25,143 bases of DNA, taken from assembly GCA_963601915.1 (NCBI GenBank), contig CAVCGL010000028.1:1-25143 (forward strand), read 5' to 3'. Under the pieces are notes generated by a model that worked only from the letters and a program-made list of their open reading frames with translations, was not told the DNA's origin and searched no databases. Position numbers and translations under genes: made by a program. This DNA is from Butyricicoccus_A sp963601915 (GTDB lineage Bacteria > Bacillota > Clostridia > Oscillospirales > Butyricicoccaceae). Shown here piece after piece: positions 6,163 to 13,082 of the stretch (its first letter is position 1; each line of letters begins with the position of its first letter).

Positions 6163-6777
6163 ATAAAAAAATTATTATCTTTGTTATTGGTTGGAATTAT
6201 TGCTTCCGCAAGCTGTGTCAATGTGTATGCATATGATCTTTCCAAAACAACAACTGACAGCGTACTGCGTGTCTCTGACAGCGTACTCGAAAACGACAAC
6301 GGTATTCCGGTCGGAAATGCCGAATATATTTGCGATGATACTGGAACATTAATTCCTGTCAGCTCTATTCCAAGTTTTAAAACACAAGAAGATGCAGATA
6401 AATATATGGATTCTTTGATGTCCGCTGTGTCAATTCAGCCAGAAGCTGAATTTGAAGAACCTATATCTGCACTAGCTCGTTCGAGTCAAGATAAAATCGT
6501 AGCTAGCAAAAAAATCAGCGCAGCCACATTACGATTGCGTACTTCTTATACAAAAAACAGTAACGGAACTGCTTCTAAAGCTAAAGCGTATACTACATTC
6601 ACTGGAGTTACTGTTGGATTAAGTTGGCATCAAAAGAGTATTACTTGCAGTCTATCTAAGAATAAAAAAACTATTTCAGCTTCTGCTACAGGAGAAGTCT
6701 CAATGTATCTTTTAGTCGATGGCATGGTCGAACTCGGCAGAAGAACTCATAGTATTAGCGGAAAGGTTGCAGTATAA
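6163..6777 (+). CDS. Secreted protein, apparent AUA start codon, unknown function
   Basis: Read from ATA at 6163, the product is 204 residues and begins (M)KKLLSLLLVGIIASASC, a textbook signal peptide with two lysines, a hydrophobic core and a likely cut after VNVYA. AAGGAG (6151-6156) sits exactly 6 bases before the ATA, and an in-frame TGA (6148-6150) closes the frame just upstream, so no ATG, GTG or TTG lies between. The first conventional start, TTG at 6181, is 24 bases from that ribosome site and would remove the basic part of the signal. The mature protein has an acidic region with a repeated DSVL segment (two 12-bp TGACAGCGTACT copies 21 bp apart at 6255 and 6276), then a C-terminal Ser/Thr/Lys-rich beta-like domain (about 115-204). 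No family recognised. It could be a start-loss pseudogene or carry a sequencing error. Confidence 0.6.
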   Translation: MKKLLSLLLVGIIASASCVNVYAYDLSKTTTDSVLRVSDSVLENDNGIPVGNAEYICDDTGTLIPVSSIPSFKTQEDADKYMDSLMSAVSIQPEAEFEEPISALARSSQDKIVASKKISAATLRLRTSYTKNSNGTASKAKAYTTFTGVTVGLSWHQKSITCSLSKNKKTISASATGEVSMYLLVDGMVELGRRTHSISGKVAV

Positions 6778-6815
6778 TTTTTTTCGCTATGCTACTATGA
6801 AGAAGGGGGGCATAT

Positions 6816-6926
6816 ATGTCAATTGAACTTCTAGTGCAACTTATCAATCTTATTCTTTTGATTTTTATTGCAGTTATTATCTGGTTTGGATATAAAGCTT
6901 TACGTAAATATCTAAAGAAAAAATGA
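6816..6926 (+). CDS. 36-residue single-pass membrane peptide
   Basis: The short frame encodes MSIELLVQLINLILLIFIAV followed by IIWFGYKALRKYLKKK. Residues 5-26 form one membrane helix and the tail is strongly basic (KALRKYLKKK), giving a predicted cytoplasmic C-terminus. GAAGGGGGG lies 5 bases before the ATG, and the gene starts 38 bp after the secreted protein. Codon use is AT-rich like its neighbours. Size and charge fit many small regulatory, toxin-like or immunity peptides; the sequence does not decide between them. Confidence 0.55.
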   Translation: MSIELLVQLINLILLIFIAVIIWFGYKALRKYLKKK

Positions 6927-6940
6927 AATCTTCTCTCTGT

Positions 6941-6975
6941 CCCCAGATGCTCCGGTGTCTGGGGATGCCTGTTTC
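6941..6975 (+). terminator. Probable terminator after the small-protein cluster
   Basis: CCCCAGA (6941-6947) and TCTGGGG (6958-6964) form a 7-bp stem with a 10-base loop. The following tract is only moderately T-rich, so termination may be partial. It separates the AT-rich cluster from the lipoprotein gene. Confidence 0.5.
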
Positions 6976-7065
6976 TTAATAATTCTAAAAATTCCCAAAA
7001 AGGTCTTTTCTTTCTAATGTAATTTTGTTACAATATATACAACACAGTACAAAGGAGGGATTCCT

Positions 7066-7620
7066 ATGTTGAAAAGAAACCGCGTATCTATGATGATCTG
7101 TCTGGCATTTTGTGCCGTTCTGCTTACCGCCTGCGGACAGACCAAGACCGCAGAACAGAAAGATCCCACGCTGGAAGTTGTCAGCCCAAAGGTCGCAGAA
7201 GCGACTCTCAAAGATGCCAGCACGGATGAAGATGCCGTCCAGTCTCTGCGAGACAACTACGACAGCTCCACGCAGCAGCTTGTGCAGTATACCTGCTATG
7301 TGATTCCGAAAGACTTGCCGGAAACGCGGGTAGCCTTCGGTTTTATCGCTGTGACAACTAGGGACGAGAATCCTACCTTCCAGTACATCTCTAAGCCATA
7401 TGGAAAATTGGATGATTCGCCGGAAAATTACAAGTTTGACGCAGCTGCACTGAGCGCTATGATTACCGGAGACCAGACCGTTCAGCTTGCCTGCGATGGT
7501 ACGGTAGAAAAATACAAGAACGCTTCCGACAAGGATGATGCAAATAATCCGCCGGAGGCTCGCGCCACTGCCGAAGTCAACACTGTGATCGACATGAGCA
7601 AAACGCCGCCGACAAAATAA
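7066..7620 (+). CDS. Lipoprotein of unknown function
   Basis: The 184-residue protein has a lipoprotein signal: basic MLKRNR, a hydrophobic stretch and the lipobox LTAC with the lipidated Cys at about residue 23, followed by GQTKTAEQK. The mature part (24-184) is acidic and polar with no recognised domain; a central segment (QYTCYVIPKDLPETRVAFGF) and a later AMITGDQTVQLACDGTVEKY look like beta strands. AAGGAGG precedes the ATG at good spacing. A possible -10, TACAAT, lies about 40 bp upstream. Codon use is back to the GC-richer core style, so it lies outside the AT-rich island. Confidence 0.75.
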   Translation: MLKRNRVSMMICLAFCAVLLTACGQTKTAEQKDPTLEVVSPKVAEATLKDASTDEDAVQSLRDNYDSSTQQLVQYTCYVIPKDLPETRVAFGFIAVTTRDENPTFQYISKPYGKLDDSPENYKFDAAALSAMITGDQTVQLACDGTVEKYKNASDKDDANNPPEARATAEVNTVIDMSKTPPTK

Positions 7621-7629
7621 CGCGGTATT

Positions 7630-7658
7630 TTGACAATTTCCCTGATTTGTTTTATGAT
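7630..7658 (+). promoter_or_regulatory. Sigma-A promoter, near consensus
   Basis: TTGACA (7630-7635) and TATGAT (7653-7658) are separated by 17 bp. It starts 9 bp after the lipoprotein stop and drives the membrane protein at 7687, leaving a leader of roughly 20 bases. Confidence 0.85.
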
Positions 7659-7686
7659 ACTCTTGTTATAGAAAGGACATTGTATC

Positions 7687-8007
7687 ATGAACACACTTAC
7701 ACAACTCATGCAGTATTTTGGCTATGCGGCGGCATTTGCTTTTATCGCTCCCGCGATTGTTCTTTGCAGCATTGCCCGCTTGGGACTCATCAAAGGCAAG
7801 CTGAATATCATTCCGGATGTTATCACGCATATCTTGCTTTTAATCGGTCTCGGTGTCGGTCTGGTTTTCCAAGGCGCACTCGCCAACCTGACAGACAACT
7901 CCTATCCTATTTGGCTCTATATCTATGCCGCGTCTTTGATTATCAGTGCAGTGCTCAGCATCGTTCACCTCATCATGTATCGCAAATTATCACAATTGCG
8001 TCAATAA
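7687..8007 (+). CDS. Small multi-pass membrane protein, unknown function
   Basis: The 106-residue protein has three predicted membrane helices: about 12-32 (GYAAAFAFIAPAIVLCSIA), 46-65 (THILLLIGLGVGLVFQGAL) and 75-98 (WLYIYAASLIISAVLSIVHL), with a basic C-terminus (YRKLSQLRQ). AAAGGA lies upstream of the ATG. It is a single-gene unit with its own promoter at 7630-7658 and terminator at 8017-8053. I do not recognise the family. Confidence 0.75.
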   Translation: MNTLTQLMQYFGYAAAFAFIAPAIVLCSIARLGLIKGKLNIIPDVITHILLLIGLGVGLVFQGALANLTDNSYPIWLYIYAASLIISAVLSIVHLIMYRKLSQLRQ

Positions 8008-8016
8008 GCCAATGCC

Positions 8017-8053
8017 TATCCTCGAACGCAACGTCGTTCGGGGATATTTTTTT
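8017..8053 (+). terminator. Intrinsic terminator of the membrane-protein gene
   Basis: TATCC (8017-8021) and CGAACG (8023-8028) pair with CGTTCG (8035-8040) and GGATA (8042-8046) through one T-G wobble, with a 6-base loop, followed by seven Ts. Confidence 0.9.
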
Positions 8054-8055
8054 CA

Positions 8056-8084
8056 TTGCATTCCCCCGCACTTTGTCGTATACT
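8056..8084 (+). promoter_or_regulatory. Sigma-A promoter of the nitroreductase gene
   Basis: TTGCAT (8056-8061) and TATACT (8079-8084) are 17 bp apart. The -35 begins 3 bp after the T-run of the preceding terminator. Confidence 0.7.
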
Positions 8085-8130
8085 GAAAACAGTCAAATAT
8101 GACACAACGAAATCAAAGGAGGATTTCCCT

Positions 8131-8667
8131 ATGAACGCAAAAGAATGCATCCGCGGCCGCCGCAGCATCCGTCATTACAAGGACACCCTGGTACCGCATG
8201 AGGTTCTGGAAGAAGTCATTGCTGACGCAGCCTATGCGCCGTCTTGGAAAAATACACAGATCTCCCGTTATATCGTCGTAGAGGGCAGAGAAGCCATTGA
8301 CAAGCTGGCAGCAGAGTATGCGCCGTTTAACGCAAGAACCGTTTCCACCGCGCCGATGCTCATCGTGCAGACCTTTATCAAAAATCGTTCCGGCTATGAG
8401 CGCGACGGTTCGTTTACCACCGACCGCGGTGAAGGCTGGCAGATGTATGATGCCGGCATCGCCGCACAGACCCTGTGCCTGGCCGCACATGACCATGGTC
8501 TCGGCACCGTCATCATGGGTATCTTCCATCGCCATGAGTTGGAGAAGTATCTGAACATTCCGGAAGATCAGGAAATCGCCGCTCTGATTGCCATCGGTTA
8601 TCCGGACGAGGAGCCAAAGGCACCGCGCCGCAAGGATGTAGAAACCCTGCTCTCTTACGCAGAGTAA
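8131..8667 (+). CDS. Nitroreductase-family FMN oxidoreductase
   Basis: The 178-residue cytoplasmic flavoprotein shows the family's N-terminal RGRRSIRHYKD (9-19; FMN phosphate contact), APSWKNTQ (36-43), a central DAGIAAQTLCLAAHDHGLGT and the C-terminal ALIAIGYPDEEP. Such enzymes reduce nitro compounds, quinones or other acceptors with NAD(P)H and usually act as dimers; the substrate cannot be read here. The ATG at 8131 has AAGGAGG 8 bases upstream; the longer frame to 8056 would start inside the promoter and is rejected. It is transcribed alone, with a terminator at 8686-8718 facing the convergent dCMP deaminase gene. Confidence 0.92.
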   Translation: MNAKECIRGRRSIRHYKDTLVPHEVLEEVIADAAYAPSWKNTQISRYIVVEGREAIDKLAAEYAPFNARTVSTAPMLIVQTFIKNRSGYERDGSFTTDRGEGWQMYDAGIAAQTLCLAAHDHGLGTVIMGIFHRHELEKYLNIPEDQEIAALIAIGYPDEEPKAPRRKDVETLLSYAE

Positions 8668-8685
8668 TTTCTCCGTACATACAGC

Positions 8686-8718
8686 AAAAACGCAGTCCAT
8701 AACGGACTGCGTTTTTTT
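8686..8718. terminator. Bidirectional terminator between convergent genes
   Basis: CGCAGTCC (8691-8698) pairs with GGACTGCG (8704-8711) around a 5-base loop, flanked by five As and seven Ts, so it can end the nitroreductase transcript (+) and the dnaG-rpoD-deaminase transcript (-). Confidence 0.92.
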
Positions 8719-8765
8719 GTTATTTCTCGTTTTTGGCAACATTTCTGTTGCTATGTGGTCAGAAA

Positions 8766-9254
8766 TCAGTATCCAATCTTTCCGCCGAGCAGCTCATCAT
8801 GCTTGACCCACTCCTCGACATCAATGACGTCATAGTTGTCATTGTCCCGACGGATCACTACTTTGTTGATTCCAGCATTGATGATCTGCCGCTTGCACAT
8901 CGGGCAGGAATCTGCATCGCGCATGATTTCGCCGGTCTGTGCATCGCGTCCCACGAGATACAGCGTCGAGCCAATCATCTCCTCGCGGGATGCCGCGATA
9001 ATAGCATTGGCCTCTGCATGAATGGCACGGCACAGCTCATACTGTGTGCCGCGCGGCACATTGCGCTGCTGCCGAATGCAGTAATTTAAGTCGATGCAAT
9101 TGGCGCGTCCACGCGGCGCACCATTGTATCCCGTCGAGATAATGACGTCATTTTTTACAATGACAGCGCCAAAGCTGCGGCGCAGGCAGGTACTGCGCTC
9201 CAGCGCGACCTGTGCCATATCAAGATAATAATTCTGTTTATCGCGCCGAACCAT
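8766..9254 (-). CDS. comEB: dCMP deaminase (ComEB-type)
   Basis: The 162-residue enzyme has the zinc-dependent cytidine/deoxycytidylate deaminase site: HAEANA (H79, catalytic E81) and CPMC (C117, C120). The glycine-rich YNGAPRG (43-49) is typical of dCMP deaminase, which makes dUMP for thymidylate synthesis. In Bacillus the homologous gene sits in the com operon, but here it follows rpoD by only 18 bp and is probably the last gene of the dnaG-rpoD unit. AGGAGG precedes the ATG. A direct role in DNA uptake should not be assumed from the gene name. Confidence 0.92.
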   Translation of the reverse strand: MVRRDKQNYYLDMAQVALERSTCLRRSFGAVIVKNDVIISTGYNGAPRGRANCIDLNYCIRQQRNVPRGTQYELCRAIHAEANAIIAASREEMIGSTLYLVGRDAQTGEIMRDADSCPMCKRQIINAGINKVVIRRDNDNYDVIDVEEWVKHDELLGGKIGY

Positions 9255-9272
9255 GATACGCGCCTCCTAATA

Positions 9273-10496
9273 TTAGTTCAGAAAATCCTTCAGCTTCTTC
9301 GAGCGGCTCGGATGGCGCAGCTTACGCAGTGCCTTTGCCTCAATCTGACGAATACGCTCACGGGTTACATTGAATTCCTTGCCGACTTCTTCCAGCGTGC
9401 GGGTGCGGCCATCCTCAATGCCAAAGCGCAGACGCAGAACCTTTTCCTCGCGCGGTGTCAGCGTCTTGAGCACTTCTACCAGCTGCTCCTTGAGCAGGGT
9501 AAACGAAGCGGCTTCTGCCGGTTCCAGAGCATCGTCATCCGGAATAAAATCGCCCAGATGGCTGTCTTCCTCTTCACCGATTGGTGTTTCGAGGGATACC
9601 GGCTCCTGTGCAATCTTGAGGATTTCGCGCACGCGCTCAACCGGCATATTCATCTCTTCTGCGATTTCCTCCGGCTGCGGGTCATGACCCAGCTCCTGCA
9701 GCAGCTGACGGGAAACGCGAATGACCTTGTTGATGGTCTCTACCATGTGTACCGGAATACGGATGGTACGTGCCTGGTCAGCAATTGCACGGGTGATCGC
9801 CTGACGAATCCACCACGTTGCATACGTAGAGAACTTAAAGCCCTTGGTGCAGTCGAACTTCTCTACTGCCTTGAGCAGACCCAGATTGCCTTCCTGAATC
9901 AGATCGAGGAACAGCATACCGCGGCCGACATATCGCTTCGCAATGGAAACAACCAGTCGCAGGTTTGCCTCAGACAGACGCTTCTTTGCATTTTCGCCGC
10001 CGCGAATTGCCTTGCGCAGTGCCTGATATTCCTTCTCGTCGATGGTTTCGCCGTTGCGCTGGCGCTCGTCCAGCTCCTTGATTTTTTCCTTGGCTTCCAT
10101 GCCGGCCTGCATCTTCTTTGCCAGCTCGACTTCTTCGTCCGGCGTCAGCAGGTCAACCTTGCCGATCTCCTTTAAGTACATACGCACCGGATCGTCAATC
10201 GCGAAGCCTTCTGCGAGAGATTCGGTGTCCTCCAATTCTTCCTTGGTGACTTCCTCTACAGCGTCCTCAGAAAATTCCTCTTCGGATTCTGTCGGAGCTG
10301 CCAGAACCTCAGCACCCTGCAATTCAATGCCAGCCTTCTCCAGCTCTTCATACAGTCTATCCAGCTCATCCGACTCCATGTCGATGGACTCCAGTGCATC
10401 AGACATTTCCTTCAGTGTGAGCTTGCCCTTTTTCTTGCCCAAAGCGATAAGCTCTTTGATGGCTGTCTGCTTTTTTACATCCATGTCCTGTGTCAT
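9273..10496 (-). CDS. rpoD: Primary sigma factor SigA/RpoD
   Basis: The 407-residue housekeeping sigma factor has region 1.1 at about 7-60, an acidic linker (65-95), region 1.2 at 101-134 (DDPVRMYLKEIG), region 2 at 176-246 with SEANLRLVVSIAKRY and the -10-reading FSTYATWWIRQAITRAI, region 3 around 255-330, and region 4 at 343-396 with the -35-reading helix VTRERIRQIEAKALRKLR. Length matches Gram-positive SigA. It lies 40 bp downstream of dnaG, the conserved macromolecular-synthesis pair. GGAGG stands 8 bases before the ATG. The promoters described elsewhere in this window match what this protein reads. Confidence 0.98.
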   Translation of the reverse strand: MTQDMDVKKQTAIKELIALGKKKGKLTLKEMSDALESIDMESDELDRLYEELEKAGIELQGAEVLAAPTESEEEFSEDAVEEVTKEELEDTESLAEGFAIDDPVRMYLKEIGKVDLLTPDEEVELAKKMQAGMEAKEKIKELDERQRNGETIDEKEYQALRKAIRGGENAKKRLSEANLRLVVSIAKRYVGRGMLFLDLIQEGNLGLLKAVEKFDCTKGFKFSTYATWWIRQAITRAIADQARTIRIPVHMVETINKVIRVSRQLLQELGHDPQPEEIAEEMNMPVERVREILKIAQEPVSLETPIGEEEDSHLGDFIPDDDALEPAEAASFTLLKEQLVEVLKTLTPREEKVLRLRFGIEDGRTRTLEEVGKEFNVTRERIRQIEAKALRKLRHPSRSKKLKDFLN

Positions 10497-10536
10497 TCTT
10501 TAAGCCTCCAAATAAATTTAATCATGTATTGCGGTA

Positions 10537-12297
10537 TCATCCTGCAAAGCCCTTATTTTTGCGCTGCATCTGCGCTTTTTTGAGCAGTGGATCTTCTTGC
10601 GTGTCAGTCTGCGTCTCGCGCATCAGCTTTTGCTCCTGAATAATTTCCGTATAGTCCTCCAGTGCCTGCTGTCTGCGGTCGATGGGAATCTCTATACGCA
10701 GTGCCGATGCCAGCAAATCCATCTCCCGCGGTTCCAATTTTCCCTCCAAAGCAGGGACGGCAATCGTGCGTCCGCTGTTATACAGCGCCGAACAAAGACC
10801 GTATATTTTGCCCAGCTCCGGGGAAGAAAAATCATCTGGCGTCAAAACCTGCCGCATCTGTTCCATCAAAGAGGTATCTGAGAATAAAAGAGACAAAATT
10901 CCCTCTTCTGCGCGCGCAGAACGCACATTGTCAAAATGCATCGTCCGATCTCTCGGCTGCACGGCCTGTGCCGGCGTACGCACCTCTCGGTGCATCTTTC
11001 GTTTTGCCTGCGAACCCAGACGAAACTTGGCCTGCTTGACCTCCTGCCGAAAGGCTTCCGGCGTCACACCGGCCAGCTTGGCTGTCGATGTGGTGTACAC
11101 ATCCTGTTCTACTTCGCTGTCCAGCAGTGCGATAATGCCTGCAGCTTCGCGCAGAAACAGAATCCGCTGGTCATCCTCGGTAAAGTCATATTTATCCTTT
11201 GCCGATTCAATGCGATAGCGCACATCATTGTCCGACCGCTCAATGAGCTTACGGAATGCATCCGGCCCTTTTGTCTTGATAAATTCATCCGGGTCCTTGG
11301 CTCCCGGAATCTTTAATATCTTGACGCGAATGCCTGTTTTTTTCAAAATATCAATGGCTCTCTGTGCCGCCGACTGTCCGGCGGTATCTGCATCATAGCA
11401 GACAATAACGGTTTTGGTGTGCCGTGACAGCAGCCGCGCCTGTTCTTCCGTCAGAGAGGTTCCCAGAGAAGCTACTGCGCTGTCAAACCCTGCCTGATGC
11501 AGCGCAATGACATCCATATAGCCCTCTGCGAGCAAAAAATACTCACTTTTCGTTTTTTTCGCCCGATTCATCGCAAACAAATTGCGCCGTTTGTTAAATA
11601 CGATGGTCTCCGGAGAATTGAGGTACTTCGGCTTGCTGTCATCCATGACGCGCCCGCCGAATGCGATGACATCGCCGCGCATGTCGATAATCGGGAACAT
11701 CACGCGATTGCGAAACTTATCAAAATATGTACCTCGTTCGCTGCGTGTGATAAGACCGGCAGCTTCCAGTTCTTCTTTGGCAAATCCCTTTTGTGTCATC
11801 GCATCGAGCAGAGCATGAAAGGAATCCGGCGCATATCCCAGACCGAAATTGTTCATGGTTTTTTTGCTCAATCTGCGCTTTTGGAAATATTCTAATGCCC
11901 GTGCACCCTGCGGACTGTACAGCTGCGCATAGAAGAAACGAGCGGCTTCCGTCAGGGCTTGCAGCGACCGTTCGCGCAAATGCCGCGCCTGCGGGCTGCT
12001 TCCTGTCTCCGGCACTTCCATATGATATTCTCTGGCGAGAAACCGGACGGCATCGGAAAATTCCAATCCTTCTGCATCCATGATAAATCGAATGGGGCCG
12101 CCGCCCTTGCCACAGCCGAAGCAGTAAAACATCTGCTTGTCCGGCGCCACAGAAAATGACGGCGTTTTCTCATTGTGAAATGGACACAGTCCAAAATAGT
12201 TGCTGCCCTTCTTTTTCAGAGAGACATAGCGTGACACAATATCTACAATATCGCATCTGGCATTCAGTTCATCGAGAAATCGTTCATCAATTGCCAA
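10537..12297 (-). CDS. dnaG: DNA primase, TTG start
   Basis: The 586-residue primase makes RNA primers at the replication fork. The N-terminal zinc-binding domain has C38-x2-H41 and C59-x2-C62 (LCPFHNEKTPSFSV and CFGCGKGG). The TOPRIM catalytic core carries E258 in AEGYMDVIAL and D302/D304 in CYDADTAG. The C-terminal part (about 440-586) is the helicase-binding region. The start is TTG: the in-frame codon just upstream is TGA, and the family begins MAI-(D/P)-E-x-F at this point. AAAGG lies about 10 bases before it. rpsU is not upstream; instead the yigZ-like gene ends 150 bp away. Confidence 0.97.
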   Translation of the reverse strand: MAIDERFLDELNARCDIVDIVSRYVSLKKKGSNYFGLCPFHNEKTPSFSVAPDKQMFYCFGCGKGGGPIRFIMDAEGLEFSDAVRFLAREYHMEVPETGSSPQARHLRERSLQALTEAARFFYAQLYSPQGARALEYFQKRRLSKKTMNNFGLGYAPDSFHALLDAMTQKGFAKEELEAAGLITRSERGTYFDKFRNRVMFPIIDMRGDVIAFGGRVMDDSKPKYLNSPETIVFNKRRNLFAMNRAKKTKSEYFLLAEGYMDVIALHQAGFDSAVASLGTSLTEEQARLLSRHTKTVIVCYDADTAGQSAAQRAIDILKKTGIRVKILKIPGAKDPDEFIKTKGPDAFRKLIERSDNDVRYRIESAKDKYDFTEDDQRILFLREAAGIIALLDSEVEQDVYTTSTAKLAGVTPEAFRQEVKQAKFRLGSQAKRKMHREVRTPAQAVQPRDRTMHFDNVRSARAEEGILSLLFSDTSLMEQMRQVLTPDDFSSPELGKIYGLCSALYNSGRTIAVPALEGKLEPREMDLLASALRIEIPIDRRQQALEDYTEIIQEQKLMRETQTDTQEDPLLKKAQMQRKNKGFAG

Positions 12298-12449
12298 TCA
12301 ACTGCCGCCTTTCCACACAGAAATGATCTGATGTCACACCTCTGCCGCGTCTGGCAGATTGTGTACATAAATAAATACCCAATGTCTTTGCAAAACCCTC
12401 TTTTTTTCTGAAAAAAATTTCAGTTTTTTTCAAAAAAGTTTTTTGCCTG
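12298..12449 (-). promoter_or_regulatory. dnaG leader with possible promoter and small hairpin
   Basis: On the minus strand TTGCAA (12403-12398 area) is followed 17 bp later by TTATGT, a weak sigma-A candidate. Between it and dnaG, TCTGCC (12341-12346) and GGCAGA (12353-12358) form a 6-bp stem with a 6-base loop and no U-tract. The 12405-12445 stretch is a run of A and T tracts after the yigZ-like stop; it may weakly end that transcript but has no GC-rich stem. Confidence 0.35.
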
Positions 12450-13082
12450 TTATTTGATGCGTCTGCCCATAAATTGTGTGTCCATGACTTCCATGTCCAC
12501 ATTGGCACTTGTCGCATCGCGCAGCGCCTCTTCCAGCGCCGCTGTTCCGTCCTCCGGCAAGGTCACCGTCAGGGTGACGTCCGCAGCGTAATCGGTCTCT
12601 TCGATCTGGCAATTGTGCTCCGGCAAGAGATTCTGCACGGTACCCAGCAGCGAATAGGGGCAGGTAATGAGCACAATGGCATAGCGATTGACTTCATTGA
12701 TGCCCGCGTTTTCCAACGCAAGCTGTGTGCTCTTGGTATAGGCTCGCACCAGTCCGCCCGTGCCAAGCAGCACACCGCCGAAATAGCGCGTGACAACACA
12801 CAGAACATTGGTCAGACCTTCTCGGCGCAGGACATCCAGCATCGGCATGCCCGCTGTCCCCTGCGGTTCTCCGTCATCGGAATAGCGCATATAATTGCCC
12901 TCGCGGATAATATACGCATAGCAGTGATGGCGCGCATCCCGATACTTTGCCTTGACTTCATTAAGGGTTTCAATCGCCTGTTCCTGCGATTCTACAAAAT
13001 ACAAATCTCCGATGAATTTGGATTTTCTGTCCTCATACCGGCCTTCGCCGTATCCTGCCGGTACCAGATAGCTCTCAGCCAT
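12450..13082 (-). CDS. yigZ: YigZ / IMPACT-family protein (UPF0029)
   Basis: The 210-residue protein matches the IMPACT family: DARHHCYAY (49-57), RYSDDGEPQGTAGMPML (66-82) and the signature VVTRYFGGVLLGTGGLVRAY (96-115), with a C-terminal ferredoxin-like domain (about 135-200, DUF1949-like). The eukaryotic relative IMPACT regulates Gcn2; the bacterial role is not settled, and a link to ribosome or RNA metabolism is only suggested. The ATG at 13082 overlaps the hflX stop by 8 bp, with GAGGTG just upstream; the longer frame to 13133 would start inside hflX and is rejected. It is probably co-transcribed with hflX. Confidence 0.9.
   Translation of the reverse strand: MAESYLVPAGYGEGRYEDRKSKFIGDLYFVESQEQAIETLNEVKAKYRDARHHCYAYIIREGNYMRYSDDGEPQGTAGMPMLDVLRREGLTNVLCVVTRYFGGVLLGTGGLVRAYTKSTQLALENAGINEVNRYAIVLITCPYSLLGTVQNLLPEHNCQIEETDYAADVTLTVTLPEDGTAALEEALRDATSANVDMEVMDTQFMGRRIK

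Noticed and set aside
6181..6777. TTG at 6181 as the start of the secreted protein
   Set aside because: The ribosome site is 24 bases away and the start would cut off the basic end of the signal peptide; kept only as the alternative to AUA.
12405..12445. A/T-tract region after the yigZ-like gene as a strong terminator
   Set aside because: The only stem (CTGAAA/TTTCAG) is AT-rich, and its T-tract lies on the plus strand, where no gene needs it.
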